Below, piece after piece: positions 25,626 through 34,295 of a stretch of DNA of 64,000 nucleotides (position 1 is its first letter; every line of letters starts with the position of its first letter). The notes under the pieces are model-generated. The model searched no databases. It saw only the letters and a list, made by a program, of their open reading frames with translations, and was not told where the DNA came from. Position numbers and translations under genes: made by a program. This DNA is from Pseudarthrobacter chlorophenolicus. GTDB taxonomy: Bacteria; Actinomycetota; Actinomycetes; Actinomycetales; Micrococcaceae. The DNA is taken from contig NZ_JZTW01000011.1 in assembly GCF_000962805.1 (NCBI RefSeq), positions 87,665 through 151,664 of the forward strand. Direction: 5' to 3'.

Positions 25626-27203
25626 ATGCACGGACGAATTACCGCCCTGGGCGCAGCCGCGGCGGCCGCAGCGTTGCTGCTGACCGGCTGCACCACGGGC
25701 AGCACAGGTGCTGCCGCCCCTGCCGGCAGCGCAGGCCCATCGACGGACACCATCCGGACCGCGCTCAACGCGGACCCCACCACCTTCAACGCTGCCAAGG
25801 CCAACGCCAAGGACGACTACGAGGTGGCGCGCTTCCTGTACGACACAGTGGTCCGGCGCGATGCCGACGGCAAGTTCATCGGCGGCCTGGCCACCGACTG
25901 GAAGTCAACCGCCACCGAGGCGTCACTGACCATCCGCAAGGACGCCACCTGCGCCGACGGCACCGTCATCACGCCCGGCATCGTGGCCAAGTCCCTCAGC
26001 TATTTCGCCGATCCCGCCACCAAGAACAACTTCGGCAAGCTGGTCTTTGGCCCCGGCCAGCCAACCATCACCGCCGACGACGCGGCCGGCACTGTAGACA
26101 TCAAGCTCGCCCAGCCCTGGTCGGAACTGATCGGCGGCCTGACCCTGGCCCAGACCGGCATCATCTGCCCCGCCGGACTTGCCGACCTTGACGGGCTCGC
26201 CAAGGGCTCCGTACAAGGTGCTTTCTCCGGCCCGTACACGCTGACCAAGGCCAGCCACGGCGTCAGCTACGACATGACCCTGCGCGACGACTACAAAGCC
26301 TGGCCCAAGTGGTCACAGGAACCGGAAGGAACCCCGGCCAAGACCGTGCGGTTCTTCCCCGGCGTCAACAAGACGACGGTGGCCAACCAGCTCCTCACCG
26401 GTGAGATGGACGTTTCCGACATCGCGCCGGCGGACACGGCCCGCTTTGAAGGCAACAAGGACTACACCGTCACCACTGTGCCCTTCGCCGGTATCTTCCT
26501 GCTCTTCAACCAGCGCCCGGGAAGCCCCTTCACCGATCCGGCCCTGCGCAAGGCGGTGGCCCAGCTGATGAACCAGCAAGCCTTCAACGCCGCGGCCTAC
26601 GCCAACAAGGGAATCACCTACAACTCCATCGTCGCTCCCACGGTCGCCTGCGCCCTTGAAGATAGCTCCCGGATCACCAAGGAAGACGCCGACGCTGCCA
26701 AGGCTGTGCTCGCCGGAAAGACCTTCAAGATGGTGGGCACCACCAGCATCGGCCCCAACGGCGCCGGAAGCACCTATGTGCAGGAGGCCCTTCGCGCCGC
26801 CGGTGCCACCGTGGACCTGAACCTCGTGGACAACGGAACCTGGGCCACCATGACCCAGACCAAGCCTGAAACCTGGGACATGACGGTCCAGGGCGACGCC
26901 AACTTTGTTGGAACTGTCGCTGCCTCCCTTACCCGCATCGCCGGCGTCCCCACGGACAAGGGCGGGCGCAACATCGGCGGCGGCGAAAATGCCGACATCC
27001 TTGCCGACATTTCAGCTGCCCAGGCCGCCACCGATGATGCCCAGCGCTGCGACGCCTACACGAAGGCACAGATCAGCGCCTTGGAAGACAACGACATCTA
27101 CCCGTTCGTGGGCGAACCCCAGATCGTCGCCCAGCGCCCCGGATTCTCCATCCAGGCACCGTCGGGCATCGTCGACTACGGCACCCTGCGGATCACTAAG
27201 TAA
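25626..27203 (+). CDS. ABC transporter substrate-binding lipoprotein, family 5 (peptide/nickel/sugar-acid type)
   Basis: 525 residues. The lipoprotein signal MHGRITALGAAAAAAALLLT is followed at once by the lipobox GC. The SBP family 5 (DppA/OppA/NikA) body has TIRTALNADPTTFNAAKANA at the start and EVARFLYDTVVRRDADGKFI. It would be anchored outside the membrane and deliver solute to the permeases encoded next. Family 5 proteins bind peptides, nickel complexes, opines or oligosaccharides, so the ligand cannot be assigned. GAGGAG precedes the ATG; a slightly longer frame starts before the ribosome binding site and was rejected. First gene of a four-gene importer operon. Confidence 0.9.
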   Translation: MHGRITALGAAAAAAALLLTGCTTGSTGAAAPAGSAGPSTDTIRTALNADPTTFNAAKANAKDDYEVARFLYDTVVRRDADGKFIGGLATDWKSTATEASLTIRKDATCADGTVITPGIVAKSLSYFADPATKNNFGKLVFGPGQPTITADDAAGTVDIKLAQPWSELIGGLTLAQTGIICPAGLADLDGLAKGSVQGAFSGPYTLTKASHGVSYDMTLRDDYKAWPKWSQEPEGTPAKTVRFFPGVNKTTVANQLLTGEMDVSDIAPADTARFEGNKDYTVTTVPFAGIFLLFNQRPGSPFTDPALRKAVAQLMNQQAFNAAAYANKGITYNSIVAPTVACALEDSSRITKEDADAAKAVLAGKTFKMVGTTSIGPNGAGSTYVQEALRAAGATVDLNLVDNGTWATMTQTKPETWDMTVQGDANFVGTVAASLTRIAGVPTDKGGRNIGGGENADILADISAAQAATDDAQRCDAYTKAQISALEDNDIYPFVGEPQIVAQRPGFSIQAPSGIVDYGTLRITK

Positions 27204-27220
27204 GTAGAGGTTCGTAGAAG

Positions 27221-28273
27221 ATGACAGAACCTACAATGCTCTCCAAGGAAGCAGTAATCCTTGAGGAGAGCCGGACCCAGGGAGCCGCCGCAGGCTCCCG
27301 GGGTACCCCCCGGGGGCTCTCGCCCTGGGGCAGTTACGCCCTTCGCCGCGCCGGCGGCGTGGTGCTCTCCGTGGCCCTTCTCGTCGTCGTGACCTTCTTC
27401 ATGGTGCCGCTGATCCCCGGCGACCCGGCGGTGGCAGTTGCCGGCGCTGACGCCACCAGCGAGCAGATCGAAGCGATCAGGCAGAACCTGGGCCTCAACC
27501 AGCCGCTGCACCTGCAGTTCATCCAGTACCTCGGGAACCTGGTCACCGGCAACCTTGGTGAATCCTTCGCGTACAGCACATCCGTGTCCACCATCATCGC
27601 CACAAAGCTGCCGTTCACAGCCGAGATCGCCATCCTGGGAATCCTGGTGACCCTGCTGGTCTCCATTCCCGCCGGAATGGCAGTTGGAATCATGACCCGC
27701 GGTGGCCGCCAGAAATGGATGGATGTGGGGTTTGGCATGCTGACCGGCTTCTTCCAGGCCGTGCCGCAGTACGTCATTGCCACCATGCTGGTGGTGGTCT
27801 TCGCGATTGTCCTGAAGGTACTGCCCGCGGCCGGCGCCGCGACCCTGAGCTCCCTGATCCTGCCCGTGGTGGGCCTCTCCATCGCGCCGATCTGTTCCAT
27901 TTCCCGCGTGGTCCGGCGCGAAACGGCGACCGTCCTGGAGCAGGACTACCTCCGGACAGGGCGCGGCTGGCGGCTTCCGGCCCTGCGGCTCTACGCACGT
28001 CACGCGCTGCCCAACCTGATGACCACCACCCTGACACTTGCCGGGCTCGTTCTTGCGGGCATGCTCGGCGGCGCGATCATCATCGAAAACGTCTTCAACT
28101 GGCCCGGCCTCGGCAAGGAAATCGTCACGGCCATCATCAACAAGGACTACCCCGTCATCCAGGGCATCATCCTGGTCCTGGGCTTCCTGGCCATCATCCT
28201 CAACCTGCTGGTCGATGTCATCCTCGGCATCATCGATCCGCGCACCCTCGGAGGGGGAAAGTCACATGGCTGA
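27221..28273 (+). CDS. ABC transporter permease, DppB/OppB type
   Basis: 350 residues. After a 35-residue cytoplasmic N-terminus, the OppB pattern appears: RRAGGVVLSVALLVVVTFFM, IPGDPAVAVAG, RQNLGLNQPLHLQFIQYLGN, and FVTAVIxKDYP-type C-terminus (IVTAIINKDYPVIQGIILVL, then NLLVDVILGIIDPR). The EAA loop that contacts the ATPase is in RETATVLEQDYLRTGRGWRL. It has about six membrane spans and forms a heterodimer with the permease half of the next protein, which it overlaps by 8 bp. Confidence 0.92.
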   Translation: MTEPTMLSKEAVILEESRTQGAAAGSRGTPRGLSPWGSYALRRAGGVVLSVALLVVVTFFMVPLIPGDPAVAVAGADATSEQIEAIRQNLGLNQPLHLQFIQYLGNLVTGNLGESFAYSTSVSTIIATKLPFTAEIAILGILVTLLVSIPAGMAVGIMTRGGRQKWMDVGFGMLTGFFQAVPQYVIATMLVVVFAIVLKVLPAAGAATLSSLILPVVGLSIAPICSISRVVRRETATVLEQDYLRTGRGWRLPALRLYARHALPNLMTTTLTLAGLVLAGMLGGAIIIENVFNWPGLGKEIVTAIINKDYPVIQGIILVLGFLAIILNLLVDVILGIIDPRTLGGGKSHG

Positions 28274-30029
28274 AAACCACCCCGCGAAACGCCGCTTCCG
28301 CTGGACGCCCGGCCTCGTCCTCGGCATCGTCCTGATGACCGCGATGGTACTGGTGGGCCTCCTTGCGCCCCTGTTCCTCTCTGATGCCGCCGAAAAGCTC
28401 ACAGCCAACCCGTCCCAGGGGCCCGGGCCCGGGCACTGGCTCGGCACAGACGACTTCGGCCGGGACGTGCTGGCGCGCTCCCTGGTGGCCACCCGGCTCA
28501 CGCTGCTGATGACCGCTGCGGCCACGGTGATCGCCGTCGTCGGCGGCATCCTCATTGGCACATTCATCTGGCTGGCGCCGCCCAGGATCCGCAACGCTGT
28601 CCTCCGCGTCATCGACGCCGCCGTCGCGTACCCCAGCCTGATCTTCGCCCTTCTTATCGCCGCGATCCTGGGGCAGGGCGCATGGTCCGCAGTGCTTGCC
28701 ATCGCCATTGCCAGCATCCCGGCGTTCGCCCGCCTCACCGCCAACATGGCAGCCTCGATCTCACAGCGGAACTACGTTTCCACCGCGCGGCTGCTCGGAG
28801 TCCCCGGTCCCCGGATCATCACCCGGCATATGCTGCCCAACATGGCCGAGCCGCTGCTGGTGCTGACCGCCACGGTGTTCGCCACCACCCTGATCGAGCT
28901 CTCCAGCCTGTCGTTCATCGGCCTCGGCGTCCAGAACCCCGAGTACGACTTCGGCCGCCTCCTCAACGAGTCCCTGGTCAACATCTACTCGCAGCCGCTC
29001 CAGGCCGTGATGCCCTCGATCATGATCACCGTGGCGGGCCTGAGCGCCATGCTCATCGGCGACGGGCTGGCCGCGGCCACCGACCCCCGGGGCGGACGGA
29101 AGTTTGGCAGTGTCAAGACAGCTTCTGAAGTGCCGGCCTCGCTGCGGGCGGACACCCAGTCGCTGGTGGAGGTGAACAACCTCACGGTCAGCACGCCCAA
29201 CGGCGTCCCGCTGGTCAAGGGCGTCTCCCTGAGCATCCATCCCGGCGAAGTGGTGGGCCTGGTGGGCGAGTCCGGGTCCGGCAAGTCGCTCACCGCCATG
29301 TCCATCGCCGGATTGCTGCCCGAGGAGCTCACCGTCACGGCGCACTCGCTGCGGCTGGGCGAGCTGGACCTGCGGAAGAAGAACGATCCGCGCACGCTGG
29401 CCACGTCCATCGGGCTTGTCTACCAGGACCCCGGGACCAGCTTCAACCCCGCGTTGCGGATCGGCTCCCAGCTGACCGAGGTCAGCCGGGTCCATCTCCG
29501 GCAGTCCAGGAAGGCGGCCTACGGAAGGATGGTCAAAGCCCTGGCGGACATCCGCATCACCCAGCCGGAAACCCGGATGGGCCAGCACCCGCACGAACTC
29601 TCCGGCGGCATGCTGCAGCGCGCCATGATCGCTTCCACCCTGGTTACCGACCCGCGGCTGATCATCGCCGATGAGCCCACCACGGCGTTGGACGTCACCG
29701 TCCAGGCGGACGTCCTGCGGCAGTTCCGCACCATCAACAGGGAAATGGGCACCGCGATGCTGTTCATTTCCCACGACATCGGCGTGGTGCAGGCCCTGTG
29801 CGACAAAGTCATAGTGATGAACGGAGGAAAGATCCTCGAACGCCTCACCGGCGCACAGCTGGCGGCCGGCGATGTCCGGCACCCCTACACCAAGGCATTG
29901 CTTGCCGCGACGCCGAGCATCGCCGAGCGGAAAGCCGAACTTGTCTCCGTCCGGGCCGAGGACTTTACCTACGACGAGGTTCCCGATGAGGTTCCGTCAA
30001 CCGCAGTGCTTTCGGAAGGAAAAGAGTAG
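28266..30029 (+). CDS. Fused ABC permease (DppC-type) and ATPase (DppD-type)
   Basis: 587 residues. The N-terminal permease (1-285) has HWLGTDDFGRDVLARSLVAT and an EAA loop near SISQRNYVSTARLLGVPGPR. A short linker (RKFGSVKTASEVP) leads to a full nucleotide-binding domain: Walker A GLVGESGSGKSLTAMSIAGL, Q-loop VYQDPGTSFNP, signature ELSGGMLQRAMIAS, Walker B LIIADEPTTALD, H-loop ISHD. DppC and DppD are normally separate genes. The fusion occurs in some actinobacteria and fixes a 1:1 permease:ATPase ratio. The start is set by the 8-bp overlap with the previous gene and GGAGGGG upstream. Confidence 0.92.
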   Translation: MAENHPAKRRFRWTPGLVLGIVLMTAMVLVGLLAPLFLSDAAEKLTANPSQGPGPGHWLGTDDFGRDVLARSLVATRLTLLMTAAATVIAVVGGILIGTFIWLAPPRIRNAVLRVIDAAVAYPSLIFALLIAAILGQGAWSAVLAIAIASIPAFARLTANMAASISQRNYVSTARLLGVPGPRIITRHMLPNMAEPLLVLTATVFATTLIELSSLSFIGLGVQNPEYDFGRLLNESLVNIYSQPLQAVMPSIMITVAGLSAMLIGDGLAAATDPRGGRKFGSVKTASEVPASLRADTQSLVEVNNLTVSTPNGVPLVKGVSLSIHPGEVVGLVGESGSGKSLTAMSIAGLLPEELTVTAHSLRLGELDLRKKNDPRTLATSIGLVYQDPGTSFNPALRIGSQLTEVSRVHLRQSRKAAYGRMVKALADIRITQPETRMGQHPHELSGGMLQRAMIASTLVTDPRLIIADEPTTALDVTVQADVLRQFRTINREMGTAMLFISHDIGVVQALCDKVIVMNGGKILERLTGAQLAAGDVRHPYTKALLAATPSIAERKAELVSVRAEDFTYDEVPDEVPSTAVLSEGKE

Positions 30030-30034
30030 CCGCC

Positions 30035-30856
30035 ATGACAAGCTCTGTTACGCCCGCAACCCCCGTCCTGGAAGTCCGCGACCTCGAGGTCACCTTCGGT
30101 TCCGGGCACTCCGCAGCGAAAGTCCTCAAAGGCGTCTCCACCGCCATCCTCCGGGGCAAGACACTGGGCATCGTCGGAGAATCCGGCTCGGGCAAGTCCA
30201 CCCTGGCCAAAGCCATTGTGGGGCTGAACCCCGTCAGCGCCGGAAGCATTGCCGTCAACGGCAAGGACGTCTCGCGGATGTCCGCTGCAGAACGCCGGGC
30301 CATGCGGCGGGAAGTCCAAATGATCCCCCAGGACCCTTACTCGTCCTTGAATCCCCGCCGCACCATCGGCCAGACCCTGGCGGAGGCGATCGACCCGGTC
30401 CGCTCCAACCCGCGGCTGCACACCGACAGGATTACGCACTGGTTGTCCACCATCCGGCTGGACCCCGACGTGGCCACCAGGTACCCGCACGAGTTCTCAG
30501 GCGGGCAGCGGCAACGCATAGCCATCGCCCGCGCCCTGGCGGTGGAACCCCGGCTGATCATTGCCGACGAAATCACCTCAGCCCTGGATCTCTCCGTGCA
30601 GGCTGAAATCCTCAACCTCATCAGCCGGCTACGCACCGAACTGGACCTGACCATGGCATTTATCTCCCATGACCTGGACGTGGTGCATCACGTCAGTGAC
30701 GACATCATGGTGCTTTTCCACGGCGAGGTAGTGGAACTCGGTGACGTGGACAGCGTCTACGGCGCACCCCGGCACCCCTACACCCGTAAGCTGATCGATT
30801 CTGTGCCCGGCGGACCGGGGTTCGACATCGGCGAGCGCCGCCAGGCAGCGGCGTAG
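30035..30856 (+). CDS. ABC transporter ATPase, DppF/OppF type
   Basis: 273 residues: Walker A GIVGESGSGKSTLAKAIVGL, Q-loop MIPQDPYSSLNPRRTIGQTL, signature EFSGGQRQRIAIARALA, Walker B LIIADEITSALD, H-loop ISHDLDVVHHVSD. It is the second ATPase of the importer and starts 5 bp after the fusion gene. Walker B is followed by ITSALD where most have PTSALD, a common actinobacterial variant. The C-terminus (RHPYTRKLIDSVPG) has the oligopeptide-ATPase tail but lacks the Cys-rich Fe-S extension. A strong terminator follows. Confidence 0.93.
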   Translation: MTSSVTPATPVLEVRDLEVTFGSGHSAAKVLKGVSTAILRGKTLGIVGESGSGKSTLAKAIVGLNPVSAGSIAVNGKDVSRMSAAERRAMRREVQMIPQDPYSSLNPRRTIGQTLAEAIDPVRSNPRLHTDRITHWLSTIRLDPDVATRYPHEFSGGQRQRIAIARALAVEPRLIIADEITSALDLSVQAEILNLISRLRTELDLTMAFISHDLDVVHHVSDDIMVLFHGEVVELGDVDSVYGAPRHPYTRKLIDSVPGGPGFDIGERRQAAA

Positions 30857-30871
30857 GGGCACCCGCCATAC

Positions 30872-30925
30872 CAGGCCGCAGTGGTTGCGGTTCCGGACAC
30901 CCGGAACCGCAACGGCTGCGGCCTG
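30872..30925. terminator. Bidirectional terminator between ABC operon and gluconokinase
   Basis: A very strong stem-loop. The outer arm CAGGCCGCAG (30872-30881) pairs with CTGCGGCCTG (30916-30925), and the inner arm GTTGCGGTTCCGG (30884-30896) with CCGGAACCGCAAC (30901-30913). The loop is ACAC, with one 2-nt internal mismatch. It lies between convergent genes. Confidence 0.85.
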
Positions 30926-30948
30926 CCGTGTTTAGGGCGGCGAAACGC

Positions 30949-31497
30949 CTAGCCGCCCGCCGTCGTCGTTATTGCTGCTCCTGCCATGTCCCGGACAGCT
31001 GCGGCAGCGGCTCCTGCGAGCTCATTTGGCGACAGGCGGATGTCGAGCAGGATGTGCCGTTCGTCGGCGCCAAGCGGTTCCAGTGCCTCAAGTTGTGAAG
31101 CCAGCAGGGAGGCAGGCATGAACTCGTGGTCACGGGCCGCCATCCGGTGAGCCAGCGTATCCATGGCCCCGTCAAGGTGCACGAACAACACCTCCGGGGC
31201 ATGATGGCGCAGAACATCCCGGTAGCGCCGTTTCAAGGCTGAACACGCGATGATTACCCCGCGTCCCTTGTCCGAACCGGACTGCAGCTCCAGTCCAATC
31301 GCCTGGAGCCAAGGTGCGCGGTCCTCGTCATTCAGCGGACTGCCCGCTCCCATCTTCACCTTGTTCGCGGCCGGGTGAAGATCGTCGCCGTCGATGAAGG
31401 TCACCCCCAGCGCCCGGCCCAGCAGGGAACCAACCGTTGACTTGCCGGACCCCGAGACGCCCATCACCACCATGGGCGGGCAGCTGTTAGCACTCAT
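30949..31497 (-). CDS. gntK: Gluconokinase
   Basis: 182 residues. ATP-dependent phosphorylation of gluconate to 6-phosphogluconate. P-loop VMGVSGSGKSTVGSLLGRAL, then the GntK signature FIDGDDLHPAANKVKMGAGS with LNDEDRAPWLQAIG, ACSALKRRYRDVLR and FVHLDGAMDTLAHRMAARDH. The start was chosen because GGAGG lies 8 nt upstream; a longer frame would begin inside the shared promoter. It is divergent from the D-2-hydroxyacid dehydrogenase gene, with a perfect operator dyad between them, linking gluconate use to the idonate operon 16 kb away. Confidence 0.92.
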   Translation of the reverse strand: MSANSCPPMVVMGVSGSGKSTVGSLLGRALGVTFIDGDDLHPAANKVKMGAGSPLNDEDRAPWLQAIGLELQSGSDKGRGVIIACSALKRRYRDVLRHHAPEVLFVHLDGAMDTLAHRMAARDHEFMPASLLASQLEALEPLGADERHILLDIRLSPNELAGAAAAAVRDMAGAAITTTAGG

Positions 31498-31557
31498 TTG
31501 AATTGCCTCCGTTGAACTCTTGCCTGCATCTGCACGAAGTGCGATGATTGTCACACA

Positions 31558-31573
31558 TGAGAAAAGTTTCTCA
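31558..31573. promoter_or_regulatory. Operator copy 5, gluconokinase / hydroxyacid dehydrogenase
   Basis: TGAGAA-AAGT-TTCTCA, a perfect 6+6 dyad, between the divergent gluconokinase and D-2-hydroxyacid dehydrogenase starts, about 60 and 80 bp from each. The best match of the five copies. Confidence 0.78.
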
Positions 31574-31651
31574 GATTGGCGGCGGGGACGTCAACGGATT
31601 TTTCGTTCGACGCCGCTCCATCTGGGTCCAACTATCAACGAGGCGCACCCA

Positions 31652-32593
31652 ATGCAGACAGTTCGTACCATCACCTTCCCGGACCGGGAACTGCTCGCCA
31701 AGCTCCAGCCACTGCCGGCCGGTATCGAGGCCGCAGTTTGGGACTTGAAGTCTGAGCCGGAGGGAGTTGACCTGCCCGGGATCGACGGCGTGATCCTGCC
31801 CTACATTGATGCCTCCGCCGTCCTGGGCTCGCTGGCCGAGGCGCCCAACCTGAAGTTCGTCCAGACACAGTCCACGGGCTTCGACGGCGTTCCGGAAGCG
31901 GCCGGCCCCGCGGCTGCGGTGTCCAGCGCCTCCGGCGTCCATGCCGCAGCCACGGCAGAACTCGCCATTGGCCTGATCATCGCGAAACTCCGCGGCATCG
32001 ACGAAGCGGTACGCAACCAGCAGACAGGGACCTGGAAGCCGCAGCGCCGGTCCTCGCTGGCAGACCGCAGGGTGCTGCTGGTCGGCGTTGGCGGAATCGG
32101 CCACGAGATAGCCCGGCGCCTGGAGCCCTTCGAGGTGGAGATCACCCGCGTGGGAAGCTCCGCCCGGGACGACAGCGAAGGGTACATCCACGCCTCAACC
32201 GAACTTGAAGCGCTGGCCGCAACCCACGACATCCTGGTGGCCGTGACCCCGCTGAACCAGCACACGCACCAACTGGTCAACGCCGCCGTCCTGGCAGCAC
32301 TTCCGGACGGCGCCCTGGTGGTCAACGTGGGCCGCGGGCCCGTGGTGGACACTGCGGCGCTCACCGCAGAAGTCGTCGCGGGCCGGCTGCACTGCGCCCT
32401 GGACGTGGTCGACCCGGAACCGCTGCCGGCCGACCACCCGCTATGGGCCAGCCCCAACGCCCTGATCACCCCGCATATCGGAGGCAACGCTTCAGCCTTT
32501 GAGCCGCGAATCGTGAAGTTTCTGGCCGCGCAGCTGGCAACCCTGGCCAGTGGCGGCAGGCCGGCCAACCTTGTCCAGGAAGGGCGGCTCTGA
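31652..32593 (+). CDS. D-isomer specific 2-hydroxyacid dehydrogenase
   Basis: 313 residues. The N-terminal substrate domain is short. The NAD(P)-binding core is LLVGVGGIGHEIARRLEPF. Catalytic residues are visible as Arg in VVNVGRGPVVDT, Glu in DVVDPEPLPADHPLW and His in ITPHIGGN. The family covers glyoxylate/hydroxypyruvate reductase, 2-ketogluconate reductase and phosphoglycerate dehydrogenase. The substrate here is inferred to be a 2-keto sugar acid or glyoxylate, because of the shared operator with gluconokinase. GAGG precedes the ATG about 10 nt upstream; the longer upstream frame covers the operator and was rejected. Confidence 0.85.
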   Translation: MQTVRTITFPDRELLAKLQPLPAGIEAAVWDLKSEPEGVDLPGIDGVILPYIDASAVLGSLAEAPNLKFVQTQSTGFDGVPEAAGPAAAVSSASGVHAAATAELAIGLIIAKLRGIDEAVRNQQTGTWKPQRRSSLADRRVLLVGVGGIGHEIARRLEPFEVEITRVGSSARDDSEGYIHASTELEALAATHDILVAVTPLNQHTHQLVNAAVLAALPDGALVVNVGRGPVVDTAALTAEVVAGRLHCALDVVDPEPLPADHPLWASPNALITPHIGGNASAFEPRIVKFLAAQLATLASGGRPANLVQEGRL

Positions 32594-33160
32594 CAGCCGC
32601 TTGGTCCGGGGACCTTTTGCTGGTGCTTCGCCCCTGAACCAATCCCCACCCCGCCCATTGACCCATCCGACGCAGAATTGATGACAGTCATGAAAAGCAG
32701 AGCCCTCGTCCATCGGAAGTTTGAAGACCGTGTGGGGCCCATCCTCCCCCGTGGCGCACAGATGCCACAGGACGGACCGGCCCCCGCCATGGCAGGCCGG
32801 GCGCCGGCAGTGGGGATCAAGGACACGTCGGTTGGGGATTACGGCAGAGGTGCCGCAGAGGCGGCAGCCTTCGGCCCGACTGGTGGCTACCGCTGAATGA
32901 TGCTGGGGGTAGGCCGGGGGGCGATTATGAAGCCCGCCGCTCATAAGCCCCCGTGGATTCTGACCTGAATCCAAGGCAGGCACTTATTAGGTTGCTCGAC
33001 TCCTCGCCCCCTTCATTCTTCATGGGAATAGATCCTGAGCGCACTCAGTTATGAGTGTAATCACCGACGCATGGATGCGCAGCAAACCTGAGCCTCCATG
33101 ACAGCCACGTGGCTGGACAGCGGTGATGCACTGATACATCGAACGCAAAAGGACCACTCC
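32594..33160. other. Long intergenic region upstream of old yellow enzyme
   Basis: 567 bp without a gene I can support. GCGGCT-N5-AGCCGC (32584-32600) overlaps the preceding stop and may be a weak terminator. Short open frames (e.g. 32678-32896) have neither ribosome binding sites nor recognisable products. The right end holds the ACTCA-N4-TGAGT operator and presumably the promoter of the next operon. Confidence 0.5.
33043..33056. promoter_or_regulatory. ACTCA-N4-TGAGT operator, copy A
   Basis: ACTCA-GTTA-TGAGT, extended by one more pair (CACTCA/TGAGTG at 33042-33057), about 105 bp before the old yellow enzyme start. One of three copies, the others at the quinone oxidoreductase and TetR genes. 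Confidence 0.72.
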
Positions 33161-34237
33161 ATGACCCTTTCCGCACTATGGCAACCTTTGACTCTTGGCC
33201 GCCTTGACCTGTCCCACCGGCTGGCACTGGCACCCATGACCCGCAACCGTTCCAATCCGGATGGCACGCCGGGCAGCCTTGTGGCCGAGTACTACGGCCA
33301 GCGCGCCTCCCTGGGATTGATCATCACAGAGGGCACGCAGCCTTCTCCAGACGGTCAGGGCTACGCGAACACGCCGGGAATCTACACGCCCGGGCATGTA
33401 GCTGGCTGGCGAAACGTCACAGAAGCAGTCCATGCGGAAGGCGGGGCGGTGTTCATCCAGCTGATGCATGCGGGACGCATGTCCCACCCGGACAACACTC
33501 CCCACCACCGCCAGCCCGTAGCACCGTCAGCCATTTCCGCCGGGCAGGACATCTTCACGCCGAACGGGCCTCAAAAGACGCCGACACCAAGGACGCTGAG
33601 TGCGGCTGACATCCGGGCCACCATTGATGACTTCCGCCACGCCGCCGCATCGGCCATCGCAGCCGGCGCGGACGGAGTGGAAATCCATGGGGCTAACGGT
33701 TACCTCCTGCACCAGTTCCTCTCCCCCAACGCAAACCACCGCACCGACGCCTATGGCGGAACGATAGAGAACCGCTCGCGGTTCGTGATCGAACTCGCAG
33801 AGGCCATAGCCGAGGAAATCGGAGCCGACAGGGTTGGCATTCGCCTCTCCCCCGCCATGCCCCTGGGCGGAATCGACGAAGGAGACACCGAGAGCGTCCG
33901 CGCCCAATACCGGCACCTGGTCGGCGAACTTGCGTCCCTGAACCTGGCATACCTGCATCTTCACCATGTAGGCGACGACGAACTGCTCCGCACCCTCAGG
34001 AAGATGTGGCCGACGGCGGTACTTGTAGTCCGCTACGGACGGAACCGCGAGCAGATCGCCGACGACGTCGCGGCCGGCTTTGCGGACGTGGCCCCGTTGG
34101 GCCGTTTCGCCCTGGCCAATCCCGACATCGTTGAGCGCCTGCGCCTAAACGCCCCGTTGAACGAGGTGGATCCCAGCACCCTCTACGTCGGCGGGGCAAC
34201 CGGGTACACCGACTACCCGGCCCTTGCCCACTCCTAA
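33161..34237 (+). CDS. Old yellow enzyme family alkene reductase (NemA-like)
   Basis: 358 residues, FMN-dependent (beta/alpha)8 ene-reductase using NADPH to reduce activated C=C bonds or nitro groups. Seen: LALAPMTRNRSNPDGTPG (FMN loop), FIQLMHAGRMSHPDNTPHH, GADGVEIHGANGYLLHQFLS (His-Asn substrate pair) and NANHRTDAYGGTIENRSRFV, all signatures of the class I group. AAAGGA precedes the ATG; an in-frame extension upstream lacks a ribosome binding site. First gene of the small regulon with the ACTCA-N4-TGAGT operator, fitting induction by electrophilic or xenobiotic compounds. Confidence 0.92.
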   Translation: MTLSALWQPLTLGRLDLSHRLALAPMTRNRSNPDGTPGSLVAEYYGQRASLGLIITEGTQPSPDGQGYANTPGIYTPGHVAGWRNVTEAVHAEGGAVFIQLMHAGRMSHPDNTPHHRQPVAPSAISAGQDIFTPNGPQKTPTPRTLSAADIRATIDDFRHAAASAIAAGADGVEIHGANGYLLHQFLSPNANHRTDAYGGTIENRSRFVIELAEAIAEEIGADRVGIRLSPAMPLGGIDEGDTESVRAQYRHLVGELASLNLAYLHLHHVGDDELLRTLRKMWPTAVLVVRYGRNREQIADDVAAGFADVAPLGRFALANPDIVERLRLNAPLNEVDPSTLYVGGATGYTDYPALAHS

Positions 34238-34295
34238 TCCCGCCCTATCCCGGCCGACCGGCGCGGATGGAAAATCACCACAGAAAGTTCTTGAA

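Noticed and set aside
32678..32896. 72-codon frame in the intergenic gap
   Set aside because: No ribosome binding site, no domain, not supported by neighbours.
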